Shown piece by piece: positions 12,085 to 59,030 of a stretch of 64,000 nucleotides of DNA. The number at the start of each line of letters is the position of its first letter. Positions within the stretch are counted from its first letter, which is position 1. This stretch comes from Monoplex corrugatus (lineage: Eukaryota > Mollusca > Gastropoda > Littorinimorpha > Ranellidae). Below the pieces are notes generated by a model. It did not search any database, had not been told where the DNA came from, and saw nothing but the letters and a program-made list of their open reading frames with translations. The DNA lies in assembly GCA_030674185.1 (NCBI GenBank), contig CM060307.1:45294681-45358680 (forward strand), written 5' to 3'. Made by a program: the position numbers and the translations under genes.

Positions 12085-12280
12085 TTAACCCTTTGACTAC
12101 CACACCCTGTCCACCATCACATTGTATTGTCAGCCATGTTAGCAAAACAAAGCTTCAACCCTATTTATAGTTCCCTCACCCTATCCTCCAGCTTCCTGCA
12201 GGAAGCTGGTGGATAGGGTGAAAGAATCAAAAGGTTTAGTTTTTGCAGTTGATGGATAGGGTACGGAAGTCAAAGGGTAA
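12085..12280. mobile_element. TTAA-ended foldback MITE, copy C
   Basis: Begins 'ttaaccctttgacta' and ends near 'gaagtcaaagggtaaa'. Its centre is the strong palindrome 'cttcctgcaggaag' flanked by 'accctatcctccag' and 'ctggtggatagggt'. Confidence 0.8.
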
Positions 12281-12359
12281 AGGACACAGCAGTTAAATAT
12301 AGCATATTCTCACTTTCTCATTTACACTTATGTACATATGCACAGGCACAGTGATTTCA

Positions 12360-12374
12360 TTGCACACGCGCGCG

Positions 12375-12455
<81 letters not shown>
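12360..12455. repeat. (CG)n/(CA)n microsatellite
   Basis: 'gcgcgcgcgcgcg' followed by about 35 CA dinucleotides. Confidence 0.95.
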
Positions 12456-12456
<1 letters not shown>

Positions 12457-12683
12457 TACTACACTCACTACACTACACTACAATCTCATTCAATCGTAAG
12501 ACAGCGGAAGGCGACACGTTTTAAAAGCAAAGTCTACATTAATATGCGAAATCATTGTCGACTGCATCAAAGACAGTAATGACTAAGAATCTGCACTGAT
12601 TGCACAATTGGTTTGTTAAGTTGAGAAGATCTGTGAAATATTGCTTTGATAATGTTGAGAAGATCATTCTCCTGTTTTTGCAG

Positions 12684-47467
<34,784 letters not shown>

Positions 47468-47527
47468 CAGGTGTATTCATTTGTATTCGGAATCGTGTGA
47501 CTCTATGTATATACACAGTTCATTTAT

Positions 47528-47575
<48 letters not shown>

Positions 47576-47956
47576 GTGTTCTTCTTTAAAAACCAGTGAC
47601 CTTCATGCTCCTTTTGTTTCAGCTCTCTCATTCTTTCCGAGGGCTTTGTTTATAGTGTTGCATTTTGGATGTGGCTTTATGTAGTCATTCCTGCTCCTCC
47701 TTTTGTTTCATCTCTCTCTCTCTCTCTCTCTTTTTCTTTTCCTGAGGAAAATGTTGCATGTTGGATTTGGTTTTGTGTAGCTTTCATGGTATTTACAGCT
47801 TTTTATTATATACATGTGGTGGAACTTTTTTTTTCAGACCTGCATAGCAGTCCTTCATTTCTTATTTCAGTGGTAAACAACATTTTGTCAGTCATCAGAC
47901 AGCCAAATGCCTGTGTCAGTCTGGTTTATGTTCTGTAACAGCTTTGGCAGGATTAA

Positions 47957-48145
47957 TTAACCCTTTAACTCCCGAACCCTACCACAACTACAAAAACTTA
48001 ACCCTTTGATTCCCTCAGTTTCCAGCAGCTTTGTGCAGGAAGCTGGTAGATAGGGTGAGCAAGTCAAAGGGTTAAGTGTTTGCTTTGCTAGCTAACTGGC
48101 AATGCAGGATGCTGATGGACAGCGTGCGGGAATCAAAGGGTCAAT
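47957..48145. mobile_element. TTAA-ended foldback MITE, copy J
   Basis: 'attaaccctttaactcccga', an internal second terminus 'ttaaccctttgattccctca', core 'gtgcaggaagctggtagata', and a right end 'gcgggaatcaaagggtcaa'. Confidence 0.78.
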
Positions 48146-49347
48146 ATCTATATGATAAAATATTTTTTCCCCAAACTTATGACACAATTGGTACAGAATG
48201 GTACTTTGTGCCCTGACAACAGAGGTCAAGTTTCACTGTGTGTGTGTTTTTCTTTTCCATTGAAAAATGTTTTTATAGCCTAATCTTAATACAGATTATA
48301 TTAAATGGACCATAGTTTCTTCTTGCAGCAACAAAAGTTAACAATGCAACTTTGCCTCCACATGCATAGATTATTAATCAAGTTACTATATCACAATTTG
48401 AAGCATGCCATGCCAATTTGTTAGTGCCACAGACTATTCTGTGAGAGCTAATGTCAGCAGGTGTGTAAGCTGAAGAATTTAGCACACACAAAATAAAAAA
48501 TAGTCAAGGAGTCTCATTAGTCTGTAAATCCTATTTGACAGTGGGCGATCATTAAACTGGCTGCATATGTTCTTGAGACAATGAAAATTGTTGATGAATC
48601 ACTCTAATTGAGTTTTATCCCTTGAAAAGGTCATTTCATTACATTATTACAGAATTGTGTGGTATTTCAGCTGACATACCATTCATCATATATCATATAT
48701 GATATGCATTGTGATGTGAATAGTAAAGTTCTCAAATAGTATTCTTTGGTAAACTGTCTGCACAGAAACTTCAGTGTTTCCCTCATTACATCAGTCACCA
48801 CAATCGCCAAATGCCACCGAAAACACATATTGTAAATCTAAGGGTCTAATTTGTATTCTTACATTCTCATGTAGTTTCAGTATATTGGTTACTTTTGTTA
48901 TTTAATCAGATTTGACATTTGTTATTTCCCTCTGATAACTGTGCTAATGTTTCGTATCTCATTTACTTTTCTTTTCGATCTATTTTTATTGTATTCTTGT
49001 GACAAATCTATTGAATTACAGGTAATATGTTATTCTAGATGGAACTACATGTGAAACAAATCCTCAGTAATCATGTCAAAGTCCTGTCTTTATTCTGTAA
49101 TTATGTTTATTTTACGTCTTCATTCTATTAAATTATTGTTAACTGTATGCTTGTAAACACGTGTACTCAAGTCTTCCTCCCTATCGTCCCCTTGCACATC
49201 CAATAGTTTTCAGTGTGCAGTGAGTGATTTGATGCAGGAAGCTACAGAGTTCGGAGTTATACTTCACAGCTGTATGGATGTGTGCCCCAAAGCTGATGTG
49301 CCCTTGTGCTAGACTATTTGGGATATTCAACATTTAAAACAACTTTT

Positions 49348-49376
49348 GACTCGGGTGTGGGAGTCAAAGGGTTAAA
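49348..49376. mobile_element. TTAA-type MITE scrap, copy K
   Basis: Only the right end is left: 'cgggtgtgggagtcaaaggg' then 'ttaa'. Confidence 0.55.
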
Positions 49377-49560
49377 AGAGCTTTTAATTCAGTATTTAAA
49401 ACGAACTGAACATGGCTTTTAATTGCTTTTTTTTTTTTCATTACTACTTAATCACTCAAGAGACGATTAAACATATTTTGCCTTCAGTAATTGTCTCCTT
49501 CTGTAGCAATTCTCTGTTTTTGTAGAAGCAGAGAGACAAACTTACATACTTCAGGGCTAT

Positions 49561-49668
<108 letters not shown>

Positions 49669-50045
49669 CTTTCTTGCTATTTTTTAATCTTATGTTACGA
49701 AGAATATAATGACTTTTAAATGTTTGAAGGTCTGCTTATAACTTACTTTGCAAATATTTACAATTCCTTGGTAATGTGCTTTTTCAATGGACCGATATGA
49801 GACTGCTTACATGTTGATAATTTTAAATGATGAGTGTATGCGTGCAGGTGTGCATGCATGCATGCGCGTATGTGTGCGTGTGTGTGTGGCTGTGTGTGCG
49901 TGTGTGTGTGTGGTGTGTGTGTGTGCGAGTGTGTGTGTGTGAGAGAGTGTGTGTGTGTAGGCTCTTGTTATAACAAGCGTCAAGGTCTGATGCTTGTGAT
50001 TTCGAATACGGGTGTGGTCTCATTTCATTACTAAGTTTGAAAAAC

Positions 50046-50108
50046 CAGTATCATCTTGTCCGCCCCATGCCTCAGTCTAATACAATGCACACATTTATAT
50101 CTTGATTT
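50046..50108 (+). repeat. 63-bp segment identical to 45905-45967
   Basis: See the copy in intron 13. The flanks are unrelated on the left and diverge immediately on the right ('ctggcatttt' against 'ttttccatac'). Confidence 0.9.
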
Positions 50109-50275
50109 CTGGCATTTTATTCTTCAGTCGTTATTAGATGTCACATGTGCAATGTTTTTGTGTGGGGGTTTTTTTTTTTCCTTAATCTACTGATGATCTT
50201 ATGAGTTGAATGTGTGACCACAAATGGGTTAAATACTTAAAGTCTTGTCACAACTTCAGCAGCTCAAAAGTTTTT

Positions 50276-50630
50276 TGCAGACTGAAGTGATACCGAAGAC
50301 TGCTGAGGGTCAAATGGAGGATAGGCGCTCAATGAAAGCATACTGAATGAGTTGGGTACTACACGCAAGCTTCTAGTACTCATACAACGAGAAACTGAAA
50401 TATTTGACACGCAATCGTAATGAGAGAACAGACTTGATGTCCACTGTCCTCCAAGGTAAAGTGGAAGGAAAGAGAAACAGAGACGGCCCTGCATCACTTG
50501 CTAGAAACATCACAAACATCAGTGGCAAGAAACTCCAGGAGTGTCAACTAGCCAAGATCGAGAGTGCTGGAGGCAACTTTGAGGACATCATGTGCAGCGG
50601 CAACACTGTTCCGGTGACGCGACAGTGAGA
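50276..50630 (+). pseudogene. LINE reverse-transcriptase 3' fragment
   Basis: Broken frames resemble RRLLRVKW, then LTRNRNERTDLMSTVLQGKV and EGKRNRDGPASLARNITNIS, ending near VPVTRQ. This is the post-catalytic RT tail of another LINE lineage, with frameshifts near 50330 and 50400. Confidence 0.8.
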
Positions 50631-50807
50631 CAGGTGAGGTGAAAGTGATACATTCTTCCAGCATGTAAACAGACACATACTATACACCATATCTGCCAAT
50701 AAAAGGACAAACAAGCAATCACAACTGTTTCTCTGCATCTTTATTTCCTATGTACTCACCTGTGTACAGTTACTTACACTATGCCACCAATCAAAAACTG
50801 GAAAATA

Positions 50808-50849
<42 letters not shown>

Positions 50850-51144
50850 CATAAACAAACTAAATTAATGGTTCAGTGAATCCAGAAACACTACTTATAC
50901 ACTCAGGACTTCTTGACCATTCTGATGTCTAGAACAAATGTTACAAAGAATTAATGTAAAGTAGCCATCAAACTTTCAGAAACCACTTTCTGTTCTTCGC
51001 TGACTGCATTCCCCCAAACAGGCTGTGCCCATTCAAACACACAGCAGCAAGTCCATCCACTGTGTTGTATCTTTGTGCCTTGAACAAATTTGTCCATAAC
51101 CAGCAGGTAAATCAATCCTTGGTGACCCATGTTTATTCATTTAG
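50630..51144. other. no gene recognised
   Basis: (CA)n at 50811-50845; otherwise nothing identifiable. Confidence 0.5.
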
Positions 51145-51350
51145 TACATGTGAACCCAAAAGCAGGCTATATTAGGCTTTGAACCCAAAATTAGACTACA
51201 TAAGGCTTGGAACCCAAAATTAGGCTATATCAAGCTTTGAACCCAAAATCAGTCTATATCAGGCTTTGAACCCAAAACTTGGCTATATCAAGCTTTGAAC
51301 CCAAAATCAGGCTATATCAAGCTTTGAACCCAAAATTAGGCCATATCTGG
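51145..51350. repeat. 30-bp minisatellite, about 7 copies
   Basis: Unit 'gaacccaaaatcaggctata' plus 'tcaagctttg', with small variants (ttaggc, cttggc). Confidence 0.92.
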
Positions 51351-51589
51351 CTTTCATATTTTGAAGTTGGGCTTCTTGAGAGCTTGCACCTTTGTGTCTT
51401 CACTATTTGGGACACATACTTTCATAACTACCTGCTGCTTTCAGGTGCATTTTGGGTCAATGTGACCTAAATTATGGGTCAAGGTCAATACCATGAAAAC
51501 AAGGAGTTGAGGAGTTCCCAATATATAGCCCCGCATCTGATTACAATTCGACCATTCAGAACTCTAAAATTAAAGCCAACATGAGTGGA

Positions 51590-51780
51590 TTGTGGGGTGG
51601 GAGGGGGTGATGACTGGCCATGTACTGTTGTTTCAAACATTATGTATCTGTAGCATTTACTAGGCTTGGCCAATCAAATCTTTATTAACGTGAACTGTAT
51701 ACATCTACATCCCATATACATCTTTTAATGCAAACTTTATTAATGCTACATCCCATATACATCAACTTTGGGGTTACTGT
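51590..51780. repeat. dispersed duplicate, copy 1
   Basis: 'tgtactgttgtttcaaacat' and 'gtagcatttactagg', followed by 'tctttattaa' and 'acatcccatatacatc' (twice). Matches 52865-53010. Confidence 0.75.
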
Positions 51781-52414
51781 AACCGGATAAATGTGTCAGG
51801 CCCAGTGTCAGTCATGCATTTGTCACAAAGTACCTCTTGCCCATATTTTGATGAATAAAAATCCCATCAACCCAGTAATCTTCATCAAAACATTTCATGC
51901 CTATATGCATATGCACAGACAGACAGACACATATACACACACACACTCTCCATCTAATATCACTCATGGTGAAAAGACGTTAAATCAAAGAATGAATGAA
52001 CGAACACCACCTCCTGGACAATTCAGATGACTGATCCTTCCCTTTTTAAGGGGGTATTAAAATAACAAAAATGAAATAACAGCAGTAAAAACAGTAAATG
52101 TGGAGTGTTTCAATAATTAACCACACACTGTGTAACCAATAGCACAAAAAGTAAAGCATTTATGATGTAGTTCTTAGTTATTTGCAACAAACAAGTTGTT
52201 CCCGACTTGATACAAGCCAATTTGTTTGCACATACATGATGTGCTCATGTATTATAAAAGCGTAGTTCAAACGATGTTCTATCATCATAGACAAGGTCAT
52301 TATAGGGCAAAAGACAGCACTGTCATTAAGTTGGCCTTCTAACAGTGGTTTCTGATGACACCAGATCATCTGAAAAGTTCATGGTCAACTGTGTTTACAT
52401 CTTTGTACTGGTGG

Positions 52415-52690
52415 CTGACGCAGTGGCTGACTGTTAGGACCCTGAACTTCCAGTTGTCAGGTCTGGATTCCATACCTCCTCCGGTACTGCCTGGAGGTGG
52501 GAGGTGGGAGGTGGGGGCAAAGGGTGTAAATTTTTCTGGTCTTCCATGTCAACATAAGTGCAGACCTGCTAGCGACTAAATCCTCTTCATGCATATAAAC
52601 ACTCAGAACATCAAACATGCATGCTGAAAATTCTGTAAGCCACATCAGTGTTCAGTGACTTGTAGACAATTGAAAATACCCAGTATACAC
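52415..52690 (+). mobile_element. SINE of a second type
   Basis: 'ggtggctgacgcagtggctg' head with a B-box-like 'caggtctggattcca', then 'catgtcaacataagtgcaga' and 'cctgctagcgactaaatcct', ending near 'cagtgttcagtgac'. The layout is that of a tRNA-derived SINE. I believe similar sequences are common in gastropods; that is recollection, not a search. Confidence 0.6.
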
Positions 52691-52864
52691 AACCATCGAT
52701 AATGGAGTATGCAAACTGTGCAGCAACATGATGTCTGCACAGTGTGAGCTTAACAATATGCATACATGCATCCAAGAAAACACCATGTGAAATTAAGATA
52801 AAGAACTACAAAAACAGCCTGGTACTATAAACACAACTTCTATGACGTCGACAGGGTGGGTGAT

Positions 52865-53010
52865 CTCAAGTGGATTGGGGGCTGTGAGGGGGTGGGTTGG
52901 AGGTGGGGGCCACTGCCATTGTACTGTTGTTTCAAACATTATGTAGTAGTAGCATTTACTAGGATCGGCCATTCACATCTTTATTAATGCAACCTGTTTC
53001 ATCCCATAAA
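52865..53010. repeat. dispersed duplicate, copy 2
   Basis: 'tgtactgttgtttcaaacat', 'gtagcatttactaggatcgg' and 'tctttattaatgcaacctg'. Same order as 51590-51780 at roughly 85% identity by eye. Confidence 0.75.
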
Positions 53011-53164
53011 TAAATATGTACATGAAAATTCAATCTGCAGTATTTCAGGGAGTGTGGAGGATTATCAAAAATCACTGGCATATGTGCCATACTGGGTGCA
53101 CCGTAGAAAAAAAAAACTGAGAGCAAATTTTATGTAGAAGTTATACTCTGAAGTCTACCCAAGA

Positions 53165-53322
53165 ATACTCATCATAGTCATCAACATCATGTGCCATGGC
53201 ACATGGTAGTGGCAATCATGGTGCACCACACAAATCCATCTTTTGTCACTGCAAGTCTATTGCCTATCCCTTCTGTCCTTATCCACTCTGCAAAACCAAT
53301 ATTTTCTCCTTCAGTCTACTGA
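53165..53322 (-). pseudogene. LINE 3' end fragment
   Basis: 'catcaacatcatgtgccatg' at the left, then 'gtagtggcaatcatggtgca', match the 3' end of the LINE at 21825-22545 in the same (-) orientation. Only about 150 bp survive. Confidence 0.7.
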
Positions 53323-53454
53323 CACTACAAACATTTTTAAGTGGTAATATAAAATCCAGAATGTTGACATTTGACCATGCGTATCTTTCTGCCTGGGGAA
53401 ATTCAGTCTGAACTATGAGGGCAATACTCAGCCTATCTGTTGTCAAGGCACAGA

Positions 53455-53800
53455 TTCCCTATGACCTCAGTTGTTAGAGTGACGAGCTCATAACACAGCA
53501 ATTGTGGGTTCAACTCTCAGGTGGGCCACTTTTGTTGTATGTGTGGGTTGGGTTGGTTGCTTGAGAGAGCCATGGACACAAGATCTTATATCCTGAGTTC
53601 AATCCTAGCCCACACCAAAAAAAGCTGGTCTGCACACTGCCCATCCTGGTGCTCCAATCATTCTAGTAGAGTCATCTTTAGTGTTTCATAGATTCTTTGC
53701 TCAAGTTGTCTTGTCAGATAATTGCTGGCTGATTTGGGTGGAGCTCATATGAAATTGCCCGTGTGCAAAGAATCCCTCTAAAACAAACTCCAAAATAACA
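53455..53800 (+). mobile_element. tRNA-derived SINE, near full length
   Basis: Head 'cctcagttgttagagtgacg' (A box), 'gtgggttcaactctcagg' (B box), then the body 'gggttgggttggttgcttga', 'gagttcaatcctagcccaca', 'ctggtctgcacactgcccat', 'cctggtgctccaatcattct' and the 3' module 'gatttgggtggagctcatat' with 'aaagaatccctctaaaacaa'. It is the reference copy for the pieces at 5605, 10265, 10575, 19930 and 63715. Confidence 0.82.
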
Positions 53801-53964
53801 CACGCAGACTGTGCCAACACAACAATCTGGTGTTTTCATCATCAACGTGGTACAGTCCAGTAGGTGCTGTTGCAAGGAGTGTGATGTGTACACATACTCA
53901 GACATTGTGCATGGGCCATTTAGTCTGGGGAAGGTTTAAAGAAGACACCAAACATGTCACCAGC

Positions 53965-54335
53965 TCCCTAATTCAAATGTCGGACTCTTTGCCTTGCTCC
54001 CTAATTCAAATGTTGGACGCTTTGCCTTGCTCCCTAGTTCAAATGTCGGACTCTTTGCCTTGCTCCCTAGTTCAAATGTCTTAGCCTTGCTCCCTAGTTC
54101 AAATGTCTTAGCCTTGCTCCAAAGCTCAAATGTCTTAGCCTTGCTCCCTAGTTCAAATGTCTTAGCCTTGCTCCCAAGTTCAAATGTCTTAGCCTTGCTC
54201 CCCAGTCCAAATGTTTTAGCCTTGCTCCCTAATTCAAATGTCAGACAATTTAGTTTTGCTCCCTAGTTCAAATGTCAGACTCTTTTAGTCTTGTTCCCTA
54301 GTTCAAATGTTGGACTATTAAGTTTTCCTCTCTAA
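53965..54335. repeat. 27- to 35-bp minisatellite, about 13 copies
   Basis: Unit 'gctccctagttcaaatgtct' plus 'tagcctt'; early copies carry an extra 'ggactctttg'. 54336-54689 shows nothing recognisable. Confidence 0.92.
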
Positions 54336-54689
54336 TTCCAGCAAAGTAGAGTGCCTTTTTTCAAAGAATGAATACATTAAGTTGGCATCAGCACATGTCT
54401 AACTGTCCAATCAACTGAAACAGCACTCACTCTTCATTCTGTTCAGTATGGGATGCTCATACTCCGAAATCTTATTGCTGAATCTTCCCAGTGCAACAAC
54501 ACAACATGGTGACAGTGAACAGAAACAAACTTCAACCTGCAACAGGCAGAAACCACAACCAAGAATGTGCAGGTTTCAGTCCCAAATTAGTTTTCCAAAG
54601 AATCAGCAGGGAACAGAGCAAGCTACCAACGGCAGGGGTTGACAGACCGTGTTCTCCAGGTATCCTCCTACTCACAGCAAGCAAAATCT

Positions 54690-54850
54690 GCTCTATCCAC
54701 CAACTGCAAAAACTTAACCCTTTGACTCCCTCATCCTATCCACATCTGATGGATAGGATGAGGGAGTCAAAGAGTTAAGTTTTTGCTTTGTTAGCTTGGT
54801 TGACAATGCAGTATGGTGGCGAATAGGGTGTGGGAATCAAAGGGCTAGAC
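54690..54850. mobile_element. TTAA-type foldback MITE, copy L
   Basis: 'ttaaccctttgactccctca', short central hairpin 'catctgatggatagg', and a right end 'gtgggaatcaaagggcta'. Confidence 0.8.
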
Positions 54851-55099
54851 AGCTCATCACTTGATTCGAGCTTCACTGCTGCTTAACACTTCAGGTCTCC
54901 AAGATGTCAGGTTGGTATAAAAAACAACCTTTTTCCTTGCCTTTTTAGTGCTCAAAATCAATTAGTCTAAACATGAATTCTCCTTTCCGTAACATTAATT
55001 CTCTTAACATGGCACACAACTAAATATAACTGTAAATTCTCCAACATCACACACATAAACCAAAAAACAAACCCATTAGCACCAGAGCTCTGTGTGAGT

Positions 55100-55112
55100 G
55101 TGGTGTGTGTGT

Positions 55113-55144
<32 letters not shown>

Positions 55145-55195
55145 GTTTGTGAGAGTGTATGTATGTGAGTGTATGTGTATGTATGTGTGTGTAAG
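55100..55195. repeat. (GT)n microsatellite
   Basis: GT-rich 55100-55144, then 'gagtgtatgtatgtgagtg' variants. Confidence 0.93.
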
Positions 55196-55502
55196 CATGC
55201 ATGCATGTTTTCAAAGTTCCATGTCACCACTTCTGTTCCACAATTTTCTTTCTCCTGGTGTTCGGTTTTCATTTCCACGAGACAGTCAAATGACTATTGT
55301 GCAGATCTAGACCTAGAACCAAGATGATAAACCAGTGCAAGCAACTGCTCCTCCCTTTTTCAATGGACAACTAGGTCTACAACAATCACATTGTGCAAAA
55401 GCAGATATCAACAATCCTAATGATAAAGTAACTTCACTTTCACCTACTCTCCCTCTTCAAATAAACCCAAATTTTTTTCTCTCAAATGAAACGAGCTCCC
55501 CT

Positions 55503-55503
55503 G

Positions 55504-55531
<28 letters not shown>
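55503..55531. repeat. poly(C)-poly(A) homopolymer pair
   Basis: About 20 C followed by 10 A. A similar run of about 19 C lies at 59737-59755. 55532-56090 shows no gene. Confidence 0.9.
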
Positions 55532-55535
<4 letters not shown>

Positions 55536-56089
55536 ATCTCTGCAAATGTCAACCAATTTCCTTCCATCTCCTCCAAATCGCCCATTTATCCTTAGGATAA
55601 AATTGTCCTAGGTGCCATCTTCTGAACTTCGTTTTATTCCAATACATGATGCTGCGTTTGTTTTTATCCATATAGAGAAATGTTATTGAACTGTATAAAG
55701 CGATTTATTTTCCTTATTCATGATGCCTCACTATAAATTTGTGTCAAATGGAGCTAAGATGATAACAAGTCTCCCAGACAGCATCCTTATTTTGTCATAA
55801 ATCACCAACACATCCAAATCACCAACATAATGCCAGGGCATGGGGAACTATTCTCATTTTTCTTTTCCACCAAAATCATTTTCCCCCTATATTTCATTTC
55901 TACCAGAATTGGAAACATCTACATGAATGAAATCTAAGTCATACTGGTCATAACAAAGCTTATTTGACAAAATGAAAAGTCTGTTATCACAAAATGGAAA
56001 GTAAGCAAAACATGCACATCTGATGTATGGCACCAGTAAAGAAAACAACTATAACAACAATGACGCTATGACTTACAACTGCATCAGTC

Positions 56090-57505
56090 AACAACAACAA
56101 CAACAACAACCACCATCCTATGATTAACAATGGCACTAGTAAAAAAAAAAACCTACAACCCTATGACTAACAATGGTACCTGTAAAATACAATAACAACC
56201 CTATGACTAATAATGGCACCATAAAACAACCCACCACCACCCTATGACTAACAATGGCACCATAAAAAAACAACCACCACCACCCTATGACTAACAATGG
56301 CACCATAAAACAACCACCACCACCCTATGACTAACAATGGCACCATTAAAAAAAAAAAAAAACACCACCACCCTATGACTAACAATGGCACCGTAAAAAA
56401 AAACACCAAAAAAACACCACCCTATGACTAACAATGGCACCATAAAAATAACACCACCACCCTATGACTAACAATGGCACCATAAAACAACCACCACCAC
56501 CCTATGACTAACAATGGCACCATTAAATAAAAATTAAAAAAACACCACCACCCTATGACTAACAATGGCACCGTAAAAAAAACAACAAAAAAACACCACC
56601 CTATGACTAACAATGGCACCATAAAACAACCACCACCACCCTATGACTAACAATGGCACCATTAAAAAAACAAAAAACAAAACCACCACCCTATGACTAA
56701 CAATGGCACCGTAAAAAAACACAAAAAAACACCACCCTATGACTAACAATGGCACCATAAAAATAACACCACCACCCTATGACTAACAATGGCACCATAA
56801 AACAACCCATCACCACTCTATGACTAACAATGGCACCATAAAAAACAACCACCACCACCCTATGACTAACAGTGGCAACAGTAAAACAACAACAACAAAA
56901 ACAATGCTATAACCAACAATGGCAACAGTAAAACAACAACAAAAACAATGCTATAACCAACAATGGCAACAGTAAAACAACAACAAAAACGACCCTATAA
57001 CCAACAATGGCACTAGTAAAACAACAACAACAACAAAAACAACCCTATGACTAACAATAGCAACAGTAAAACAACAACAAAAACAACTCTATGATTAACA
57101 ATAGCAAGAGTAAAATAACAACAAAAACAACCCTATGACTAACAATAGCAACAGTAAAACAACAACAACAACCCTATGACTAACAATAGCAATATTAAAA
57201 CAACAACAACCACCCTACGACTAACAATCATCATCATCATCATCATCAGGTGCCCTGCCGCATGGCATTGGCGACCATGGACTTCCATTGATCTCTATCT
57301 CTCGTTGCCCCTAGCATCTCCCCCACCCTCATCGTCCCCAGCCACTCTGCAAAAAAAAAAACCCAACACAACTAACCACTAACAATAGCAACAGTAGAAC
57401 AACAACAACAAAAACAAGCCTATAACTAACAAAAGCAACAATAAAACAACAACAAAAACAACCCTATGACTAACAATGGCACCAGTAAAAAACAATGACT
57501 AAATG
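56090..57505. repeat. irregular minisatellite (actaacaatggcacc units)
   Basis: About 30 units of 'ccctatgactaacaatggca' plus 'ccataaaa' and a variable A/CAA/CCA spacer; the unit ranges from 33 to 50 bp. From 56870 on, the spacer becomes 'aacaacaacaaaaac' and 'agtggcaacagtaaa'. A LINE tail (57217-57355) interrupts it. Confidence 0.9.
57217..57355 (-). pseudogene. LINE 3' end inside the minisatellite
   Basis: (ATC)n 'atcatcatcatcatcatc' runs into 'aggtgccctgccgcatggca' and 'ttggcgaccatgg'. This is the same LINE 3' end as at 21825-22545, in the same orientation, with a longer ATC tail. On the - strand it encodes the ANAMRQGT end. Confidence 0.85.
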
Positions 57506-57620
57506 GAACATAAAACCTTTGGTATACTAGTTTTTGATATGAAATGATACGAAAGTAGAATTTATCTAGCCCACAGCAGCGCACAAGAACTGAATCACAC
57601 ATTTACAGCACTGGCTGAGA

Positions 57621-57624
<4 letters not shown>

Positions 57625-57682
<58 letters not shown>

Positions 57683-57689
57683 ATACACT

Positions 57690-57737
<48 letters not shown>

Positions 57738-57738
57738 T
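57625..57738. repeat. (CA)n-(TA)n microsatellite
   Basis: CA 57625-57677, then TA 57695-57736 with about 20 repeats. Confidence 0.96.
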
Positions 57739-57894
57739 CATATATAACACACACATTATGAACTGTAATCTACACCATATCTATCACAACAAAACTCTTA
57801 TAAAACTGGTGTTAGCCACAACAATTTTTTTTTAGCACAAACTGAAAACTATTACAAAACACACATTCAGTAAATCACATTAAGTTATGTTATA

Positions 57895-59030
57895 TATGTT
57901 TTGTAACCCAAAACCCTGCATGTGATGTCTCTGTATGCAACCAGTTTCTTCCATCTCTCCTGGTCATCTGCAACTCTCTGGGACCTGCTGAAGTTCAGGC
58001 CTGTCCATTTTTGGATGCTGTCTTCCCATCTCTTATTCTGCCTTCCTCTTCTTCTTTCCCCTGGATTGTGCCTGGAGGACGGTCTTTTGCAAACCTGAGA
58101 TCTTGAGACAAATCTGCTCCACTTTATCTTGCATCTTTTTACTGTTATTAGTTCTTCAAATGGGCTACTTCATCTTGCATCTTTTTACTGTCGTTAGGTC
58201 TTCAAATGGGCTGACAGTTTGTTATGTTCTGCATCAGTCCTGTTGGCAAATTGGTCATATGTAAAAATCTTTCCACAGCACCTCACCTCCACAGCTTTGG
58301 TTCCACCTCTATAGGTCAGCTGTGAAAGTCCATGTTTTGCAAGAGTAAAGGAAAATGGACATGATGAGGAAGCTCATCAGTCTCAAAGCTGAGTGAGAAG
58401 TTATCTTTCCATGCTAGTTTCAGTCTTGTGAGCATGACTGTGTTCTGCGCAGTCCTGGAAATCACTTCAGGTTTGGAGCCTTTACCTGCGACAGCTGCCC
58501 TTAGGTATCTGAAATGGTATACTGTCTCCTGCTGTTGTTCTCTGACCCTGACGTCGGTGCTGATGCCATTGGTGTTGTTGGTCGTCAGCTTGGTCTTCCT
58601 GGCATTGATCTCCATTCCACAGCTGTTGCAATATCATCAAAGCTGAGAATCTACACACACACTTCACTAATATCAGGCTGGCTGATTCCTGGTCATCTCC
58701 AGCCAAGCCATCAGTGTCACTGGCAAAAAACATTTTGGTGATTGTCTTGCCACTAATACTGAATATTTCTGCATGATCTTCCAGTGAGTCAGTCATAATT
58801 CACCCCAAGAAGACGATGAAAAGAGAGTGAGAAGTAAATGACCCTGCCAAACTCCAACTGTTCTTCAGAATCAATCACCAATACTGCCACTGACGAAAAC
58901 TGCACTTTATGGCCTTGTAGAGGTTTTCTATCTCTCCAATCAGCTTGGCGCTGATGTTGTATTTTCTCATGTTTGTCTATAAGGCCACATGCCAAACTTT
59001 TTTGAACGCCATTTTAAATCTATGAAGACA
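57895..59030 (-). pseudogene. LINE reverse-transcriptase remnant
   Basis: Read leftward from 59030 on the - strand: a degenerate FDRVWHVA-like segment, KYNIS-like 'cagcgccaagctgattgg', the catalytic region as FASDTDGLAG (normally FADD, so the second Asp pair is damaged), MEINARKTKLTTNNTNGIST, FRYLRAAVAGKGSKPEVISR, then a basic tail. Stops, frameshifts and a small CA insertion (58650-58660) make it dead. It is a different lineage from the jockey-like element in intron 11. Confidence 0.88.

Larger units (their letters stand above)
47468..49450 (+). other. ALDH18A1: probable P5CS 3' untranslated region
   Basis: No coding signal follows the stop. (GT)n at 47532-47573, (CT)n at 47709-47733 and a candidate poly(A) signal AATAAA at 48492-48497. 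The end of the transcript cannot be fixed from sequence alone. Confidence 0.4.
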